A DNA stretch of 64,000 nucleotides. It comes from Gadus chalcogrammus. Taxonomy: Eukaryota; Chordata; Actinopteri; Gadiformes; Gadidae. Shown here piece by piece: positions 22,231-34,661 of the stretch; positions within the stretch are counted from its first letter, which is position 1; each line of letters begins with the position of its first letter. The stretch spans positions 5,553,476 through 5,617,475 of the forward strand of contig NC_079414.1 in assembly GCF_026213295.1 (NCBI RefSeq), read 5' to 3'. Position numbers and translations under genes: made by a program. The notes under the pieces are model-generated. The model was not told where the DNA came from and did no database searches. It saw only the letters and a program-made list of their open reading frames with translations.

Positions 22231-22830
22231 GATAGATAGAAGATAGAAGTGCCTTTACAGTATAAGAGGTTGGTTATTCAAAATAATTAAATATGTACAC
22301 GCAACCCAGCGCGTTGCAAATTAGATGGGGCAATATTCTGGCTCAAGTACTAATTGCACTGTCTAATCATCTTCTTCCAGTTACTGATGGCGTCATCGCC
22401 CTACTTGAACCAGATGCCCTCACCAACCTCCATGCAATTGTAACAATTCAAAAGATGTAAAAGGATGCTTTGGAGATCCACATTTTGGAACATTAGTTAA
22501 AGGTGGGTGAGGTGCAAACTGGGATACTGTTCCCTGCTCTAAAAACATACCCAATAATAATGACTTTTTTTTTTTTGTGCTTTCAGGAAATAAAAAAATC
22601 CTCATAATAAGTAGATTGTCTTTATTAGAACACGGGCTGTGGTGGGACAAGTTATTTTGTTGAACAGTTTACTCAAAGGGTTTTACTTCAGTGAACAATG
22701 CAGACGATTATGCTGAGCATGTGCATGTAGAGAAGAACAGCATCTGGTTAAAAGCAGTACCAGGGTCTTTTCTGCCTTGCATTCTTAAAATGAGTTTCTT
22801 GACTTGCAGCAGTTATAGGTCCGTGGTTAG

Positions 22831-23169
22831 TCAGCTACTCTGATCATGGGAAAGCCACAACGTTGAAGTGACTAGTAGGCCTACAGAGCGGGTGGGATGC
22901 ACGGGGCGGATCATTCTGCACATTTTGCGATAAAAAATAAAACTTAAAGCATGCCCCCGGTGCGTTTGACAGTTAACATGGGGGCTGAGAAGGTGGTCTA
23001 AATAAATGATAGATTGCGCTGAAAAACGATAGCGCTCGTGAAGAAAATTATCAGGAAAATAAAGTAGCCCTATATCCAACCGGGGTATTAATAATCGTTC
23101 CTCACGGAGATTCCTTCTGAGGATCGCAGCCTCTACGTCCACAGGCTCTCGTAGAAAAGGACAGGCCAT
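22831..23169 (-). pseudogene. Harbinger transposase N-terminal fragment
   Basis: Starts MACPFLREPVDVEAAILRRN and continues with RLDIGLLYFPDNFLHERYRF and IIYLDHLLSPHV, the conserved start of fish Harbinger nucleases. The catalytic DDE part is missing. Confidence 0.7.
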
Positions 23170-23399
23170 TTCTAACACTTCCTTCTGTCGGAGAGCTGCC
23201 TTCAGCCTTATAGACAACAAACTCAGAGTAGGTCTAACCACCTCCCGAGCAGGTTAGACCCACGGCGTATGTTGCCGCAGCAACTAACTCTCGGTTGCGC
23301 TGAACCTGCTACCTGAAACGGAAAACCCAGAGTTTCCACTAACTCAGAGCGAACAAACTCGAACAAACCTCAAAACCAGCTACCTGAAACAGGGCTCAG

Positions 23400-24840
23400 T
23401 TGACCTATCATAAGTCAGCTGGATGGATGCGCACTGCCCTAGCCTGAGAAAAAGACCAGATTTGTATAAATCACATTACTTTTGAAAATCTGTCCCTGAA
23501 GTCCTTGGTCTTGTCTCTTCTTTATTGGCCCCTGCGGGAATGTGTGTGGCTCTCTCTGACGCACTCTCCCTTTCTCTCCCTCTTTCTCTATTTAGGTTTT
23601 GTATTCGATGTACTCGATGTACTTTGTTTCATCTTGTTTTACATTAAATGTAACTTGATTTGTTTAATTTGGTTTACCTGGTTACATTTAAATTAATTGG
23701 TAACTGTTCTTAATGGAGTCAGATAACTGAGTTTATCCTACTCTTCTCCATTGTTCAGAACACACATTTAGGTAGTCCTAAGTGAAGTATTTTGCAAGCT
23801 TTAAGTTTATTTTACAGAGGGGATGGACTAAACAGCACAGATGTGTGATCAGCTCCCATTTCCTCACAAAGTGCGGAGAAAAGTCGCCTAACCCTAACCC
23901 TAAAATTGACCACGCTCACAACTTCTGTCAAAACCTAATTTAGTTCAGGGCTGAGCAGCGCTGCCCTGTGAATGACAGTGCGTCCAGTGCGTGCGTCCAG
24001 TGCGCATCAGGCGCAACCCTCATTATTGTATGGATGGACAACTTTTGAGGTCCGTGTCACAAATGTATCCATCTTGTGTTATTGTCCACACCAGCCTGCT
24101 AACCATCCCAACCATTGTTGCTAAGCAACGTCAATGTGTTTGGCGGACTATTTCATAAACCCAGACTAACAATGGTTGTACGCAAGAGACATACGCACGT
24201 ATGCTTACCACTCTTGTAATTTCCATATAGTACATTCAGATTGCATGTTAGGAATAGATCTTTTCCGATTAGAAATCAATTCGGAGAAGTAAAGCCTCGA
24301 TGTAAACACGGCTAGTGAAATTTCCTCCCGTTTGTCGCGCCCCACCTGTCACGTCTCTATTCCCCACCAATGGGGCGCGCCCCACACTTTGAGAACCGCT
24401 GATCTAAAGTGATAGTCTACATCTGTTAATCTGAGTTTTGATCAAAAGTCCATGTTTGTTTGATAATATCTATTCTGCCTAGATCCCATTTGTTCTTATG
24501 GTTCTTCTGCTATTGAGAGGCTGATTTAATGGATTTGTTCAATTATAGGCCCTGCATATAAATACACTCAACAACTCACTTTATTGAGAGTGCAGCAAGT
24601 GGGGATGACCACAGTGGAGAACAAAAAGTGCCACAGAGCACTTGAACATAGAAAATATTTAAAAGTGCATGAAATTGGACATAACAGATTACCAGTACCA
24701 CATCATTAAAAGTGAAGGTCAACTTAAAAGACCTGAACAAAGCCATTTGTCAAGTTGGGCAATACTAGAGCTAAATAAGATATTCAAAACCTAAATAAAA
24801 TCTTTTCAAAATAATTTAACACATTTTAAACAAATTTAAA
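23400..24840. other. No gene seen; likely transposon debris
   Basis: AT-rich spacer inside the 14-kb element. GGGGCGCGCCCCACACTTTG and GAGAACCGCTG near 24370-24405 resemble the end of a hAT-type repeat, but no partner end was found. Confidence 0.4.
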
Positions 24841-24849
24841 GAATGGATC

Positions 24850-26030
24850 AACGTTTCCCTGAGTGTGAGTGTGTACGAGTATGTGAGAGCGTATGTGAGA
24901 GAGTGTGTGAGAGAGAGTGTATGAGTGAGAGCGTATGAATGTGTGAGAGAGTATGTATGAGTGAGAGCGTACAAGTGTGAGAGAGAGAGTGTGTATGAGT
25001 GAGAGCGTATGAGTGTGTGAGAGAGTATGTATGAATGAGAGCGTATGAGTGTGAGAGAGAGAGTGTGTATATATGTGAGAGCGTATGAGTGTGTGAGAGA
25101 GAGCGTGTTTGAGTGAGAGCGTATGAGTGTGTGAGAGAGTATGTATGAGTGAGAGCGTATGAGTGTGAGAGAGAGAGTGTGTATGAGTATGTGAGAGCGT
25201 ATGAGTGTGTGAGAGAGAGTGTATGAGTGAGAGCGTATGTGAGAGAGTGTGTGAGAGAGTATGTATGAGTGTGAGCGTATGAGTGTGAGAGAGAGAGTGT
25301 ATGAGTGAGAGCGTATGAGTGTGAGAGAGAGAGTGTGTATATATGTGAGAGCGTATGAGTGTGTGAGAGAGAGTGTATGAGTGAGAGCGTATGAGTGTGT
25401 TAGAGAGTATGTATGAGTGAGAGCGTATGAGTGTGAGAGAGAGAGTGTGTATATATGTGAGAGCGTATGAGTGTGTGAGAGAGAGTGTATGAGTGAGAGC
25501 GTATGAGTGTGAGAGAGAGTATGTATGAGTGAGAGCGTATGAGTGTGAGAGAGTGTGTATGAGTGAGAGCGTATGAGTGTGAGAGAGAGAGTATGAGTGA
25601 GAGCGTATGAGTGTGAGAGAGTGTGTATGAGTGAGAGCGTATGAGTGTGTGAGAGAGTGTATGAGTGAGAGCGTATGAGTGTGAGAGAGAGAGTGTGTAT
25701 ATATGTGAGAGCGTATGAGTGTGTGAGAGAGAGCGTGTTTGAGTGAGAGCGTATGAGTGTGTGAGAGAGTATGTATGAGTGAGAGCGTATGAGTGTGAGA
25801 GAGAGAGTGTGTATGAGTATGTGAGAGCGTATGAGTGTGTGAGAGAGAGTGTGTATAAGTGAGAGCGTATGAGTGTGTGAGAGAGTATGTATGAGTGAGA
25901 GCGTATGAGTGTGTGAGAGAGTATGTATGAGTGAGAGCGTATGAGTGTGAGAGAGAGAGTGTATGAGTGAGAGCGTATGAGTGTGAGAGAGAGAGTGTAT
26001 GAGTGAGAGCGTATGAGTGTGTATGAGTTG
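24850..26030. repeat. Complex minisatellite of GTATGAGTGAGAGC units
   Basis: About 1.2 kb of tandem units built from GAGAGCGTATGAGTGTGAGA-type words of variable length (roughly 36-60 bp) with higher-order blocks repeated over several hundred bases. It ends only about 60 bp beyond the HECT stop codon on that gene's 3' side. Long Ser/His/Leu/Thr frames through it are artefacts of the repeat. Confidence 0.95.
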
Positions 26031-26092
26031 ATCAATTGGAACAATAGAGGCATGCCCTCCAACAACCTGCAATGAATGAAAAACAAACAACA

Positions 26093-29000
26093 TTATGCAA
26101 GACCAAAGGTCGGCGCTTGCAGAATTCCCTCCATCATGTATTTTTTAAAACATTCATAGGAAGAATGCAGCGGCAGGCGTAATATAATAATACAGGTGTT
26201 TGCTTCAGGGAAGATTCGGTTGTCTTCATGAATGAACTGGATTTGAGGAGGGTATGGAAATCCCAGTGGAGGGACTTTAGAGGCTCCAGATGAAAATTCC
26301 AATACCCTCTCAAGGGTGACTGGACTGCATTCTCCTTCTGTAACACAAGAAAGTGGTGAGAAACAGTGATTAAGTGATGCCTTTCACACCTTGATGGAAT
26401 TGGAGAAAAGTTCTTAATTTAAAATAAATAAATGTTTTCACATACAATATTGTAACTGGTAGAATAATTTGTATACCTTCTACGTCAATCAACCAGTCAC
26501 GCCAGAAGCAGATGGTTGCATTTTCACGGTTTCTCCGGTTGCTGCCTTGCACTGAGAAGTCTACAACAAATAGCTTGCACAGGTCCTTTGCCTGAAGGGG
26601 AAATTCCTCATTTACAAAGAAATGGAAGAATACTGCCGGATTCTCCCTAATCTCTTGGAGTAATCCAAGGGTTTGTAACCCATCAGCAAACCTATGAAAA
26701 CATGTGCCATAGTGTGAGTTGTCCTGGGCTATTGACAGTTTAATTTTTCGGACAGATAAGACAGGTGAGGCAATTACTTACTGGTCCAGGGCAGTCGCCA
26801 ATCTGCCGTTTACAAAGAAGTCAGCAGCTGACTTGACAAGGGAGTCCTTCTCTTCAAGGGTGGACACATGTCTCAAGGCCCCTACAATATTGAGACTATC
26901 TGCTGCCTCTGTAATTGTGTCGTTTGCCTCTCCGACTGTTGTTGCTTCCTGTATCTAAAAAGAAAAGAAAGACAAATAGACAGAAAGAAGACAAAAATAC
27001 AGAATGAAAGATAGTGAGTGGCACATAAATACAAGGATAATTAAAATGTGCAGGAGTCTACAATCCAAAATTGTCTTATAAGGACACCTTCCCTATATAA
27101 ATTAACTGTCAATAGTTGTACGCTATGAAAGGAAGTGTTTCATAAATAGAAAGTTAATAGAAAGCAACTGGAGGGCTGTGTCACAGTAGACTGTACATTC
27201 GATGTATAACACCTTCCTCCTGCTTACTTTCATCAACTGCTGCCTAAAAGTATGGTCGCCAACTTCATCGACCGTGGCCGGGGTCGTTTCTACTCCACAG
27301 ATTTGCTGGAAAAGCCTTTCCGAGAAGAAATGTGGACCAACTCCTCCATGAATGACGCACACAGCAATCATTTTCCCCACCCAGGTGTACAGTTTACTCT
27401 GTAAAGCTAAAATGAACACAAAAAAAAAAAACAGTAAACACAATAAATCAAGACCGGAGAAATAAGTGAGTGCAATAATTTTTAAATGGGTTTCCGTGTA
27501 TACATTTCTAGAATTCTGCCAGTTGAATGAAGACAGCCCTAAGAATTTGGGCTTCCTTACCTTGAGTATCAAGACGCAACTGCCGGTCTTTCTCATGTCC
27601 ATCAAAGATGTTTGATTGGTGGACAGCCCTCATCAACAGCCTTAGGTACTCTCTGGTCGGGCCGCCTTCGTCAACTGCCCCTTCACCATTGTCATCTTCA
27701 TCCACAAAGACAACATCCAGTTTTGCTTCAGGGTCGAAGGACTTCCGTTTAAACGCCCGCAGGCTACATAGTAAAACATTGTCCCGGCACACATTTATTT
27801 GGTTGCTTGTTGGAGAGAAGTTGTGATCTACTTTGTTGACCAGTTTTTGCAATATGGTCTGTAGATCAATCCTGCAACCAAAGAAGTTCATACATTTTAT
27901 TCATATGCCAAATATATACCATATTTTATAACAGTTTTAACCACCTGATTAAATGTTATAGGATATAAGCATCACACTGACTTTGGTTTAGTGCTAGTCC
28001 TTTATATGGTATAGAAAATGTAATATTTACATACACCAAAATCATCAATGTCAAGTTAATGCGAAAAACATACTCATCCACAGGTCCTCCAAGGTGATGT
28101 GTCGATACAGGAGACTGATTTTGTGAAACGGTCTCTTGTTCGTCAAGATGAATGATTGGTTCCTGGACAGGTGAAGGAGGGAGTGATGGTTCTTCAACAG
28201 TCAGGATTTCTTGCGGTTGTGAGATCAGAGTGAGCGATGGCTGGATAGAGTTCTCAGATGGCAGTGGCTGGAGAGAGGGCTCAGACAGCAGTGAGTGGGT
28301 GGAGGACACAGAGAGACTTGGCTGGGTGGAGGGCTCAGACAGCGACGACTGACCAGGAGATGTGTGGTTTAGGGCATGAGCGCCATCATTTCGTTGTCCC
28401 GAGAGAATTTCCTGAAGACAAACATGCATGAGCTTGCACAAAACAAAAACACAATCTTTTTCTCCGTTTGAGACAGGAAATACAATATACATTTACCTGT
28501 ACATGCTGAATTGAAAACCAAAGTACGTATAGCGTTGAGGATGGTTTTATGCCATCCAGTTTAACCCAATCTTCAAGTTTGTGCCGCTGTCTGCTGAATC
28601 TTGCACAGGTTCTCCTAAAAATGGAAATGTAAACATCAGTATAATCCGTTTCTAGTGGCAAAATAACAGCCATTCGTTGCCAATAATATACACAAGATAT
28701 TTCAGGAATCCCAGCAAACTGTCCTTTGAGATCTTGCCCAGACTCCTACAATGTTCGAGAAGACAGTTTCAAAGACGATAAATTCCACAAACCAAGGCTT
28801 CCAAACTGTGTTGTCATATTTTCAGAGATAATCATAGTGTTCCCAACCACCAACGTAGACCTGTATGACTGCCACAGTTAACCTATGATAAGTTGTGCTT
28901 CTACAAAGTTTAAAGCTAAACAAAATGTATACATGAAAAGAAAGCCAGGTTTCACTCCCAAGGGCATCACACAGCCTCTGAGCATAATATGTGAAAGAAC

Positions 29001-30644
29001 ATTAACATATGATGTAGCTGAGCCTCTGAATGCACCACCCAGATCCTCACACTAAGCATAACCACCATTGACTAACTTTAGATAGCTGATGCAAAATGAT
29101 TCATTGGGTGATATTCCTGGACACTTTCAAAATGATGCCTTGGCATGAGAAAGTGTTGGAAGGGCATAGGTGTATATATTAAAATGGCTACATGGAAACT
29201 TTTATGAAAATGCATTAAAGAGTAAACAGCTCTACAATATTTCTTTAAAACAAATGCTAAATGTATTTTAACAGTTCAATGTTTCCCAATGCATAGACAG
29301 TGTAACAAATGGGACCAGACAGGCTAAATATAAAATAGAATTCAAAAAAGCTTGTTCCATAGTTTTCTTGGCAAGAAGGTTGGATAATAAGGTGTTAAAG
29401 TAAATAACACTCAATTCTTATGTGCTTCAATCTTATATTACCTAATCCAAGTTCAGTCAGTTCAGCAAGTGTTTTTGTTGGGGGCAGAAGATCACTATCT
29501 GGCCCTGGAAGGAGGAAAAGTTTTGCTTGCCAAAAAAGATTTTCCCTGCGGCCACCAGATCCTGTAAACACAAATACATAACTGTCATCAGTCACTCTTG
29601 GCTAAATTCGACATGAATAATATGGACAATAATATACTAAATAAAAATATCCACATGAATGTACTGAGGGGTGTATAGGCATGCAGGCAGGGAGGGACTG
29701 ACCTGTGATTCATCAAAAGCCCGGGCCGGGTCGGGCCGGGCCTTTGATCGAGCATTTGTGTTTTTATTTTTTATCATTGCTTTATTGGCCTAATCTGAGG
29801 AGAAATCTATGCCTTAAACAGAAATATTATAGGCCTTTATTACACGGGTCTTCTCAATTGCGTTGAACGCTCCGTTCACTTGCATGGGTCCGGTAACCCC
29901 AGCGTCTTTGGTTGCTAAGCAACTACGAATGCTGGTAACGAATTATAAATTTAAAAAAAAGACACATTGTGTGAAGTTATTTTTCGCTTTGGCAAGTAGC
30001 CGTGTAATAAGCGGGAGAATGTATAGAACGTCGCCGGTCATAATCGAAAATAAGCCCCTTATAAAATAAAATAATTAAAAAAAAGACAGTTGATCGCTGC
30101 GAGTCGGTGTCCTGTTCGCCCTGTCGGGGCTTATTTTCCCGATAATGACCGGCGTTCTATAGATTATGCCTTACATATATATTTAGCAGAAAAGGCCTAA
30201 GTAACAAATGTGTACAAAGTTACACATGTATTAAAAATACATGTGGCGGGTTGAAATCGGGCTCGGGCTCATAATTAGTTTATGTGTCGGGCCGGGCTCG
30301 GACAGAACGTACGCGGACTTGGGCCGGGTCGGGCTTGATTTTCTGGGCCCGATCTAAACTCTAAGCTGAATTAACGTTACACTTACATAATGTATGAGGC
30401 TGTAGTCAACCCAGAAAAACAAAAGATAGGTTAATATATTTAACAGCTACCCAAACTTCACAGCTACCCCGAAATGGCCAAACTTACCCCGAACTCCAGG
30501 AACTTGACGGCGAAATAGTCTTCTTGTTGAAGAGAGTAATCGGGAATCCTCATTGCTCGCTGCCAGCTCCTGCCTGGCACGGGCCGCAGCGTTAAAAAGA
30601 CGGTTAAAAAACCCGACTCCCTCGACCTCCGGCTGCTCTGACAT
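26093..30644 (-). CDS. HECT-domain E3 ubiquitin ligase carried by the transposon
   Basis: Exons on the minus strand by splice signals: 30644-30488 (MSEQPEVEGVGFFNRLFNAA), 29561-29442 (SGGRRENLFWQAKLFLLPGP), 28614-28497, 28411-28074, 27871-27561, 27416-27238, 26954-26782, 26691-26477, 26337-26093. The last six join in one frame. HECT landmarks: VDE-IDLQTILQKLVNKVD, VDEGGPTREYLRLL, MIAVCVIHGGVGPHFFSERL, and PEANTCIIILRLP with the catalytic Cys (codon 26194-26192), 32 residues before the end at FGLA. The Ser/Pro-rich linker is in exon 28411-28074. The phases of exons 2 and 28614-28497 do not fit, so at least one exon between 28615 and 29441 is unrecognised. Family role: passing ubiquitin from E2 via the Cys to substrates. 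It resembles G2E3-like fish proteins; function within the transposon is unknown. Confidence 0.75.
29690..30380. mobile_element. Nested small elements: GC-rich repeat and CCGGTCATTATCGGG MITE
   Basis: Between HECT exons 1 and 2 lie GGGCCGGGTCGGGCCGGGCC-type stretches at both ends (29716-29750 and 30240-30350), resembling ends of a hAT-like repeat. Inside it a fragment of the CGGCCACACC family (29855-29935) adjoins a MITE at about 30020-30162 whose inverted ends read GAACG(T)CGCCGGTCAT and ATGACCGGCGTTC. Related copies of that MITE occur at 17762-17850 and 54785-54900. Confidence 0.55.
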
Positions 30645-30973
30645 GGTGCTATATGGAGCGATGTAATCAGTGGGAATGATGATTGAACGAGGAGATGCTC
30701 CGCTCCCGCTTAAAGTAAACGGTCCTATAATTTGTCATTACAGATATCTGAAACGTCATTACAGATATCTGAAACGTCATTAGAGATATCTGAAACGTAA
30801 TTTCGCCTAGTCAAAACTCGAATTCAAGATATCTTTATTTTGCGGATAGGAGGAATGTAGTTGCGGATATCCGAAATGTTAGTTTTGACTAGGCGAAACT
30901 GAATTGCAGATATCTGCAATGTAAATTCCGGATAGTCAAACTTAGTTAATAAATGACAATTCGGCTTGCCATA

Positions 30974-30980
30974 CTGGCAG
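30974..30980 (+). other. Target site duplication, right copy (CTGGCAG)
   Basis: Immediately follows GGCTTGCCATA; the host exon resumes with CGAGCAATGAGG. Confidence 0.85.
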
Positions 30981-31065
30981 CGAGCAATGAGGATTCCCGA
31001 TTACTCTCTTCAACAAGAAGACTATTTCACCGTCGCAAGGGGAAATGTCAATTCGGCTTGCCATA

Positions 31066-31700
31066 TGCAGTGTTGCCAGGTGGGAAATGTAGGATTATCG
31101 TACCAGAGACATAAAATTATCGTATTTTGAGGGAAATTATCGTACACCCGTCATATTCAAAATAAGTCTATTGATGCGCTATATAGTCCCTCGAGTGTCT
31201 CGAGTGTCTCAACCACCCCTGCAAATTGGCTCTCCCACTCTTTTCTGTAAGTTTGTAGGCGATGCTGCTTACTTCGACTCTGCCCCGCCGTTTTCTTAGC
31301 CTCTCCTCCTCCTTCTCCTTCTTCTCCTCCTCCTCCTCCGGGTTCTTTCATTTTCTTTTCCGCGCTTCTCCAGGCCGTCTCTGCTTCTTCTTCTTTTCTT
31401 TCTTTTTTTTTTTTTTCCTGGGGCGGGCGCAGCGGACTATTCAGCCAATCATTGCCGTTGTTCTGAGGCAAGCTCACATTTAGAAAAGCACGATTGGCTT
31501 GAAATTTGTCACATGGAAAGAGATGCCCTCAGGGTTCACAAAAAAAAATCCGACAGACAGTTGCGACAGGCTGATTACAACCGATTACAACCACACATTC
31601 ACTGAATGGTCAAATTATCGTATTTTTGGTCTTTTTTGGGATTATTGATCGTACATCGTACAGAGGGCCAAATTATCGTACAAATACGGCCTATCTCACA
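31066..31700. mobile_element. TTATCGTA-rich repeat with BED/hAT-like exon fragment
   Basis: The word AATTATCGTA recurs near both ends (31090-31150 and 31615-31685). On the minus strand 31477-31157 reads RSRSKQHRLQTYRKEWESQF after a Glu/Lys-rich stretch, similar to the segment before BED-type zinc fingers in hAT-related proteins, but no zinc ligands follow. A polypyrimidine run at 31300-31420 explains the biased composition. Confidence 0.4.
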
Positions 31701-31774
31701 GAAATCGGAAATGACGTCACACCGGGTAAACATTCTTCCGGCGTAGTCATTTTTGTATTGCCGTCAATGCAAAA

Positions 31775-33118
31775 ATGGATAGTTTCTTCGCCACTTCCCT
31801 GGTGGGTTTTCCGAAATTGCGATTCGAAGATGTGCAGAAGATTGTGGAGACACACTCAGCAACACCACAGCCCAGGCTGACAAAGGGGTACAAGTTTTTT
31901 GTGGAGGAGTTTGTACACAATTATCAAGGTAAGTTGTCTAAGGTGTTTTGTTGTTGTCAGTAGGCTACTCAATGGCCGCCTTGCTCATTCATCTTTTGTG
32001 ATGACAAGCAAACCATATACGATCCATATAAATCGTCAGAAATATTGTCTGTGTGTGAAATGTGTGTAAAATGATCATATTTGTTACGTGTAGACTATAA
32101 TATTATGAATATAATTAGCCATGGTGGCTATGAAGTCTCCGTGTGTAGCGTTAGCATTTTAGCATTAGTTTAGCCAAGGATAGGTTCAGCTAGTTATTTG
32201 CTGACCAGTTTTCTTCCGATCAGCGACATATTATTAACATTATGTATATGCTAAGTGTCAAATATAGTTGATGGAAAGGTGGTAGTGAGAGGTAGATGCA
32301 ACCGCTCGATGAGGAGGAATGAGGAGCCCCACATACTACATGTTTCTGCCGAGTTAGGGCCCGTTGGCCCAAGTCTGTTAGTTTTGATAGTCTGTCTGGA
32401 CTAACAACTGCAGTTGCAGTTTTCCTCTTCTTCTGAAGTTCAGATCATTTTCATTGTTCTTTCTTACAAACAGTAGCGTGCTTAAGACTTGGCCCACCTA
32501 GCTTGCTGCAATGTTGTGGCTGTACAGACCTATGTATTTTTCTTCCTCTTCATTAAGGCACAAGCCGTAAATAAAGGAAATTTGTTGAGTGCATTAAAAG
32601 GACAAACATCTAGTTCATGTTATAACATCGCTAAAACAACAGATGTAATGGTGGCCCAAGAGTTTTGCACGGAACTGTACATGGCTTTTCTGCAGTTGCA
32701 GGCTCCTTGCCAGTTTCCAATGGCCTTATATCAAGGTCCTACCTACTAAGTTCAGTAACTCAATTCTTATGGTGTTCACAGATCACCCTGGAGGCTGTTG
32801 GACAACTGGGTCTCTCAGAGCTGTAGCTCTGCTGCGGGCAAAGGCTTCTGTAGCCATATAGCTGGGCCTTGATGTGGTTCCACCTTCCCTGGCCTGTACC
32901 AGTCAACCACAGATGTGGCATCGACCTCGAACCCACGTGTGCTGTTGTGTCCTCTGTTCAAATCATACACTTCAGTATTTGTCTAGAGTATATGAGCATC
33001 CTGTATTGTTGTTCGCCTCAGGGAATCCATTCAGAGGCTGTGAGTGACCTGGTGGTGAAGAAACCCAAGTCGGTGGGGAAGACTGGAGTCAAGTCCACAC
33101 TCGACAGAGCGTATGCTG
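31775..33118 (+). pseudogene. SWIM/YqaJ-type accessory gene of an ISL2EU-like element, decayed
   Basis: Exon 1 31775-31928 reads MDSFFATSLVGFPKLRFEDV and has a GTAAGT-type donor; it matches the exon at 7762-7600. Near 32830-32945, with a frame slip, the SWIM zinc signature GKGFCSH is followed by LDVVPPSLACTSQPQMWHRP and RTHV, the conserved stretch after SWIM. A further exon 33022-33118 reads GIHSEAVSDLVVKKPK. The YqaJ nuclease domain itself is not present. In-frame stops lie near 32870. It converges on a transposase fragment on the other strand. Confidence 0.6.
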
Positions 33119-33294
33119 GTAAGACTTTTTTTTTTGCAATTTGCACTCTGTTAAACTTGCTCATTATGAAAAGATGCATATTAGAATACATCTGTTATCA
33201 CTACAAAAAAACAGTCACATTTTTATTTGACGTTTCGCCCTTTGAGCCCTTTGATGTCCCACATCCTAGAGGGAATATCCAGCTTGGAGTTGGT

Positions 33295-33663
33295 ACCATC
33301 TCAGCTGTGCTGACCTGGAAGATGTCAGCAATGACTTGTTCTTTAAGGCCAGTTGCTACTCTACAACAGTAGATGAAAAATTCATCAATGGCTGGAATCT
33401 TCCTTGAAGGGCTTGGTGTTGGAATCGCCTCTTGTCCTATCCTCTGTGCTTTGCTCCAATAAAGAATATATTGTGTTGAGGGGCAAAACAGACTCCCAAA
33501 ACACTTGAAACACTTCTTGAGATGGAAACCGAGTATAATATGTCATGGTCTGATCAGACACACAAAATCTGTTGAGGATAGTTTGTGGCCCCATGGACAC
33601 GTCCGGGGACAGGCACATCCAAATTAACATAATGGTCAACAAATCACACGCGGGGAAAAACAC
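33295..33663 (-). pseudogene. THAP-DDE transposase fragment (second ISL2EU-like copy)
   Basis: Minus strand: FPSQEVFQVFWESVLPLNTI, then after a frameshift near 33395 AIDEFFIYCCRVATGLKEQV and IADIFQVST, the helix-turn-helix region that precedes the catalytic core, equivalent to LQEKVLADMFQVSVS at 6290-6330. The catalytic residues and THAP domain are absent. Confidence 0.6.
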
Positions 33664-33899
33664 ATGATCATTAGCATGAGCATCGACAAACTGAGGATTT
33701 TACCCATGAGGGCGGGGTGTCAATCAGCAACCGTACAGCGATCTGATTGGATGACGGATCCGTCGCTGCCAAAAAGTTGAACATTTTTCAACTTTCTGAC
33801 GGAGCCGAAGGCTCCAACGGAACGTACGGATCCACAATGCATTGCGCGTCCGTCCCCATTAAAGTCAATGGGGATCACGCAACGGACGCATGTAGTGGG

Positions 33900-34660
33900 C
33901 ACGGGGCGTTAACGCGTTTGGTGTGGCCGTACCGTACGCTCATACGCATGACGATTAGCCGCGTTGCCCAATCAGCGTTGAGCTTGACCCGACGTCACTG
34001 GCAGAGAGTAGTGAGCTTGGACAGAAGCATACGGCCGACATCTTTCTTTATTCTGTGTGGAAATAGTAACATAGTTACGCCATTAAATGCTTTTATGGAA
34101 ACATTTCTAGCGAGAAAAGTGCATTTTACTTTCATAATGTTCGCTCGGTGAATGTGAAGGATGTTTGGTTTGATAGTGATGACGAAGAGGGAACGCTCCG
34201 TTCACTTGCATGGAAAGAGTCTCTGGTTACTAAGCAACCTCAACGTCTTGGCGGACTATATATCTGCTGATCAACACTACGAATGCTGGAAACACACCAG
34301 CACACCATGTGAAGTTATTTATACCGATTATTGTTATTTATATCCGAGATTATTTAATCTAACCCGATCTAAACTCTATCACCCAAAGACGGCGGCGTTT
34401 GGGTTTCCTACCTCGGACTCCAGCGCAGCCACGGCCGACAACTTTCTTTATTCTGGGTGGAAATAGTAACATAGTTACGCCATTAAATGCTTTTATGGAA
34501 ACATTTCTAGCGAGAAATGTGCATTTTACTTTCATAATGTTCGCTCGGTGAATGTGAAGGATGTTTGGTTTGATAGTTATGACGAAGAGGGAACGCTCCG
34601 TTCACTTGCATGGACAGAGTCTCTGGTTACTAAGCAACCTCAACGTCTTGGCGGACTATA
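33900..34660. mobile_element. CGGCCACACC-family MITE copies, minus orientation
   Basis: GTTTGGTGTGGCCGTACCGT at about 33918 opens the copy; two direct copies of the family core follow (about 34025-34215 and 34430-34620), each ending in GAACGCTCCGTTCACTTGCA, with a linker containing TTATTTAATCTAACCCGATC. Confidence 0.6.
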
Positions 34661-34661
34661 G

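Larger units (their letters stand above)
21274..23396. mobile_element. PIF/Harbinger element, decayed, nested in the 14-kb element
   Basis: Ends are inverted: GCCTGTTTCAGGTAGCTGGT on the left and its complement ACCAGCTACCTGAAACAGGG on the right. Inside, a Myb/SANT-like gene starts on the left (+) and a Harbinger nuclease gene starts on the right (-), the usual two-gene Harbinger layout. The middle of both genes is lost. A 3-bp target duplication could not be confirmed. Confidence 0.75.

Noticed and set aside
24816..26093. Open frame of more than 400 codons rich in Ser, His, Leu and Thr on the minus strand
   Set aside because: It is produced entirely by the GTATGAGTGAGAGC minisatellite, and alternative frames are open too. 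No protein family is suggested.
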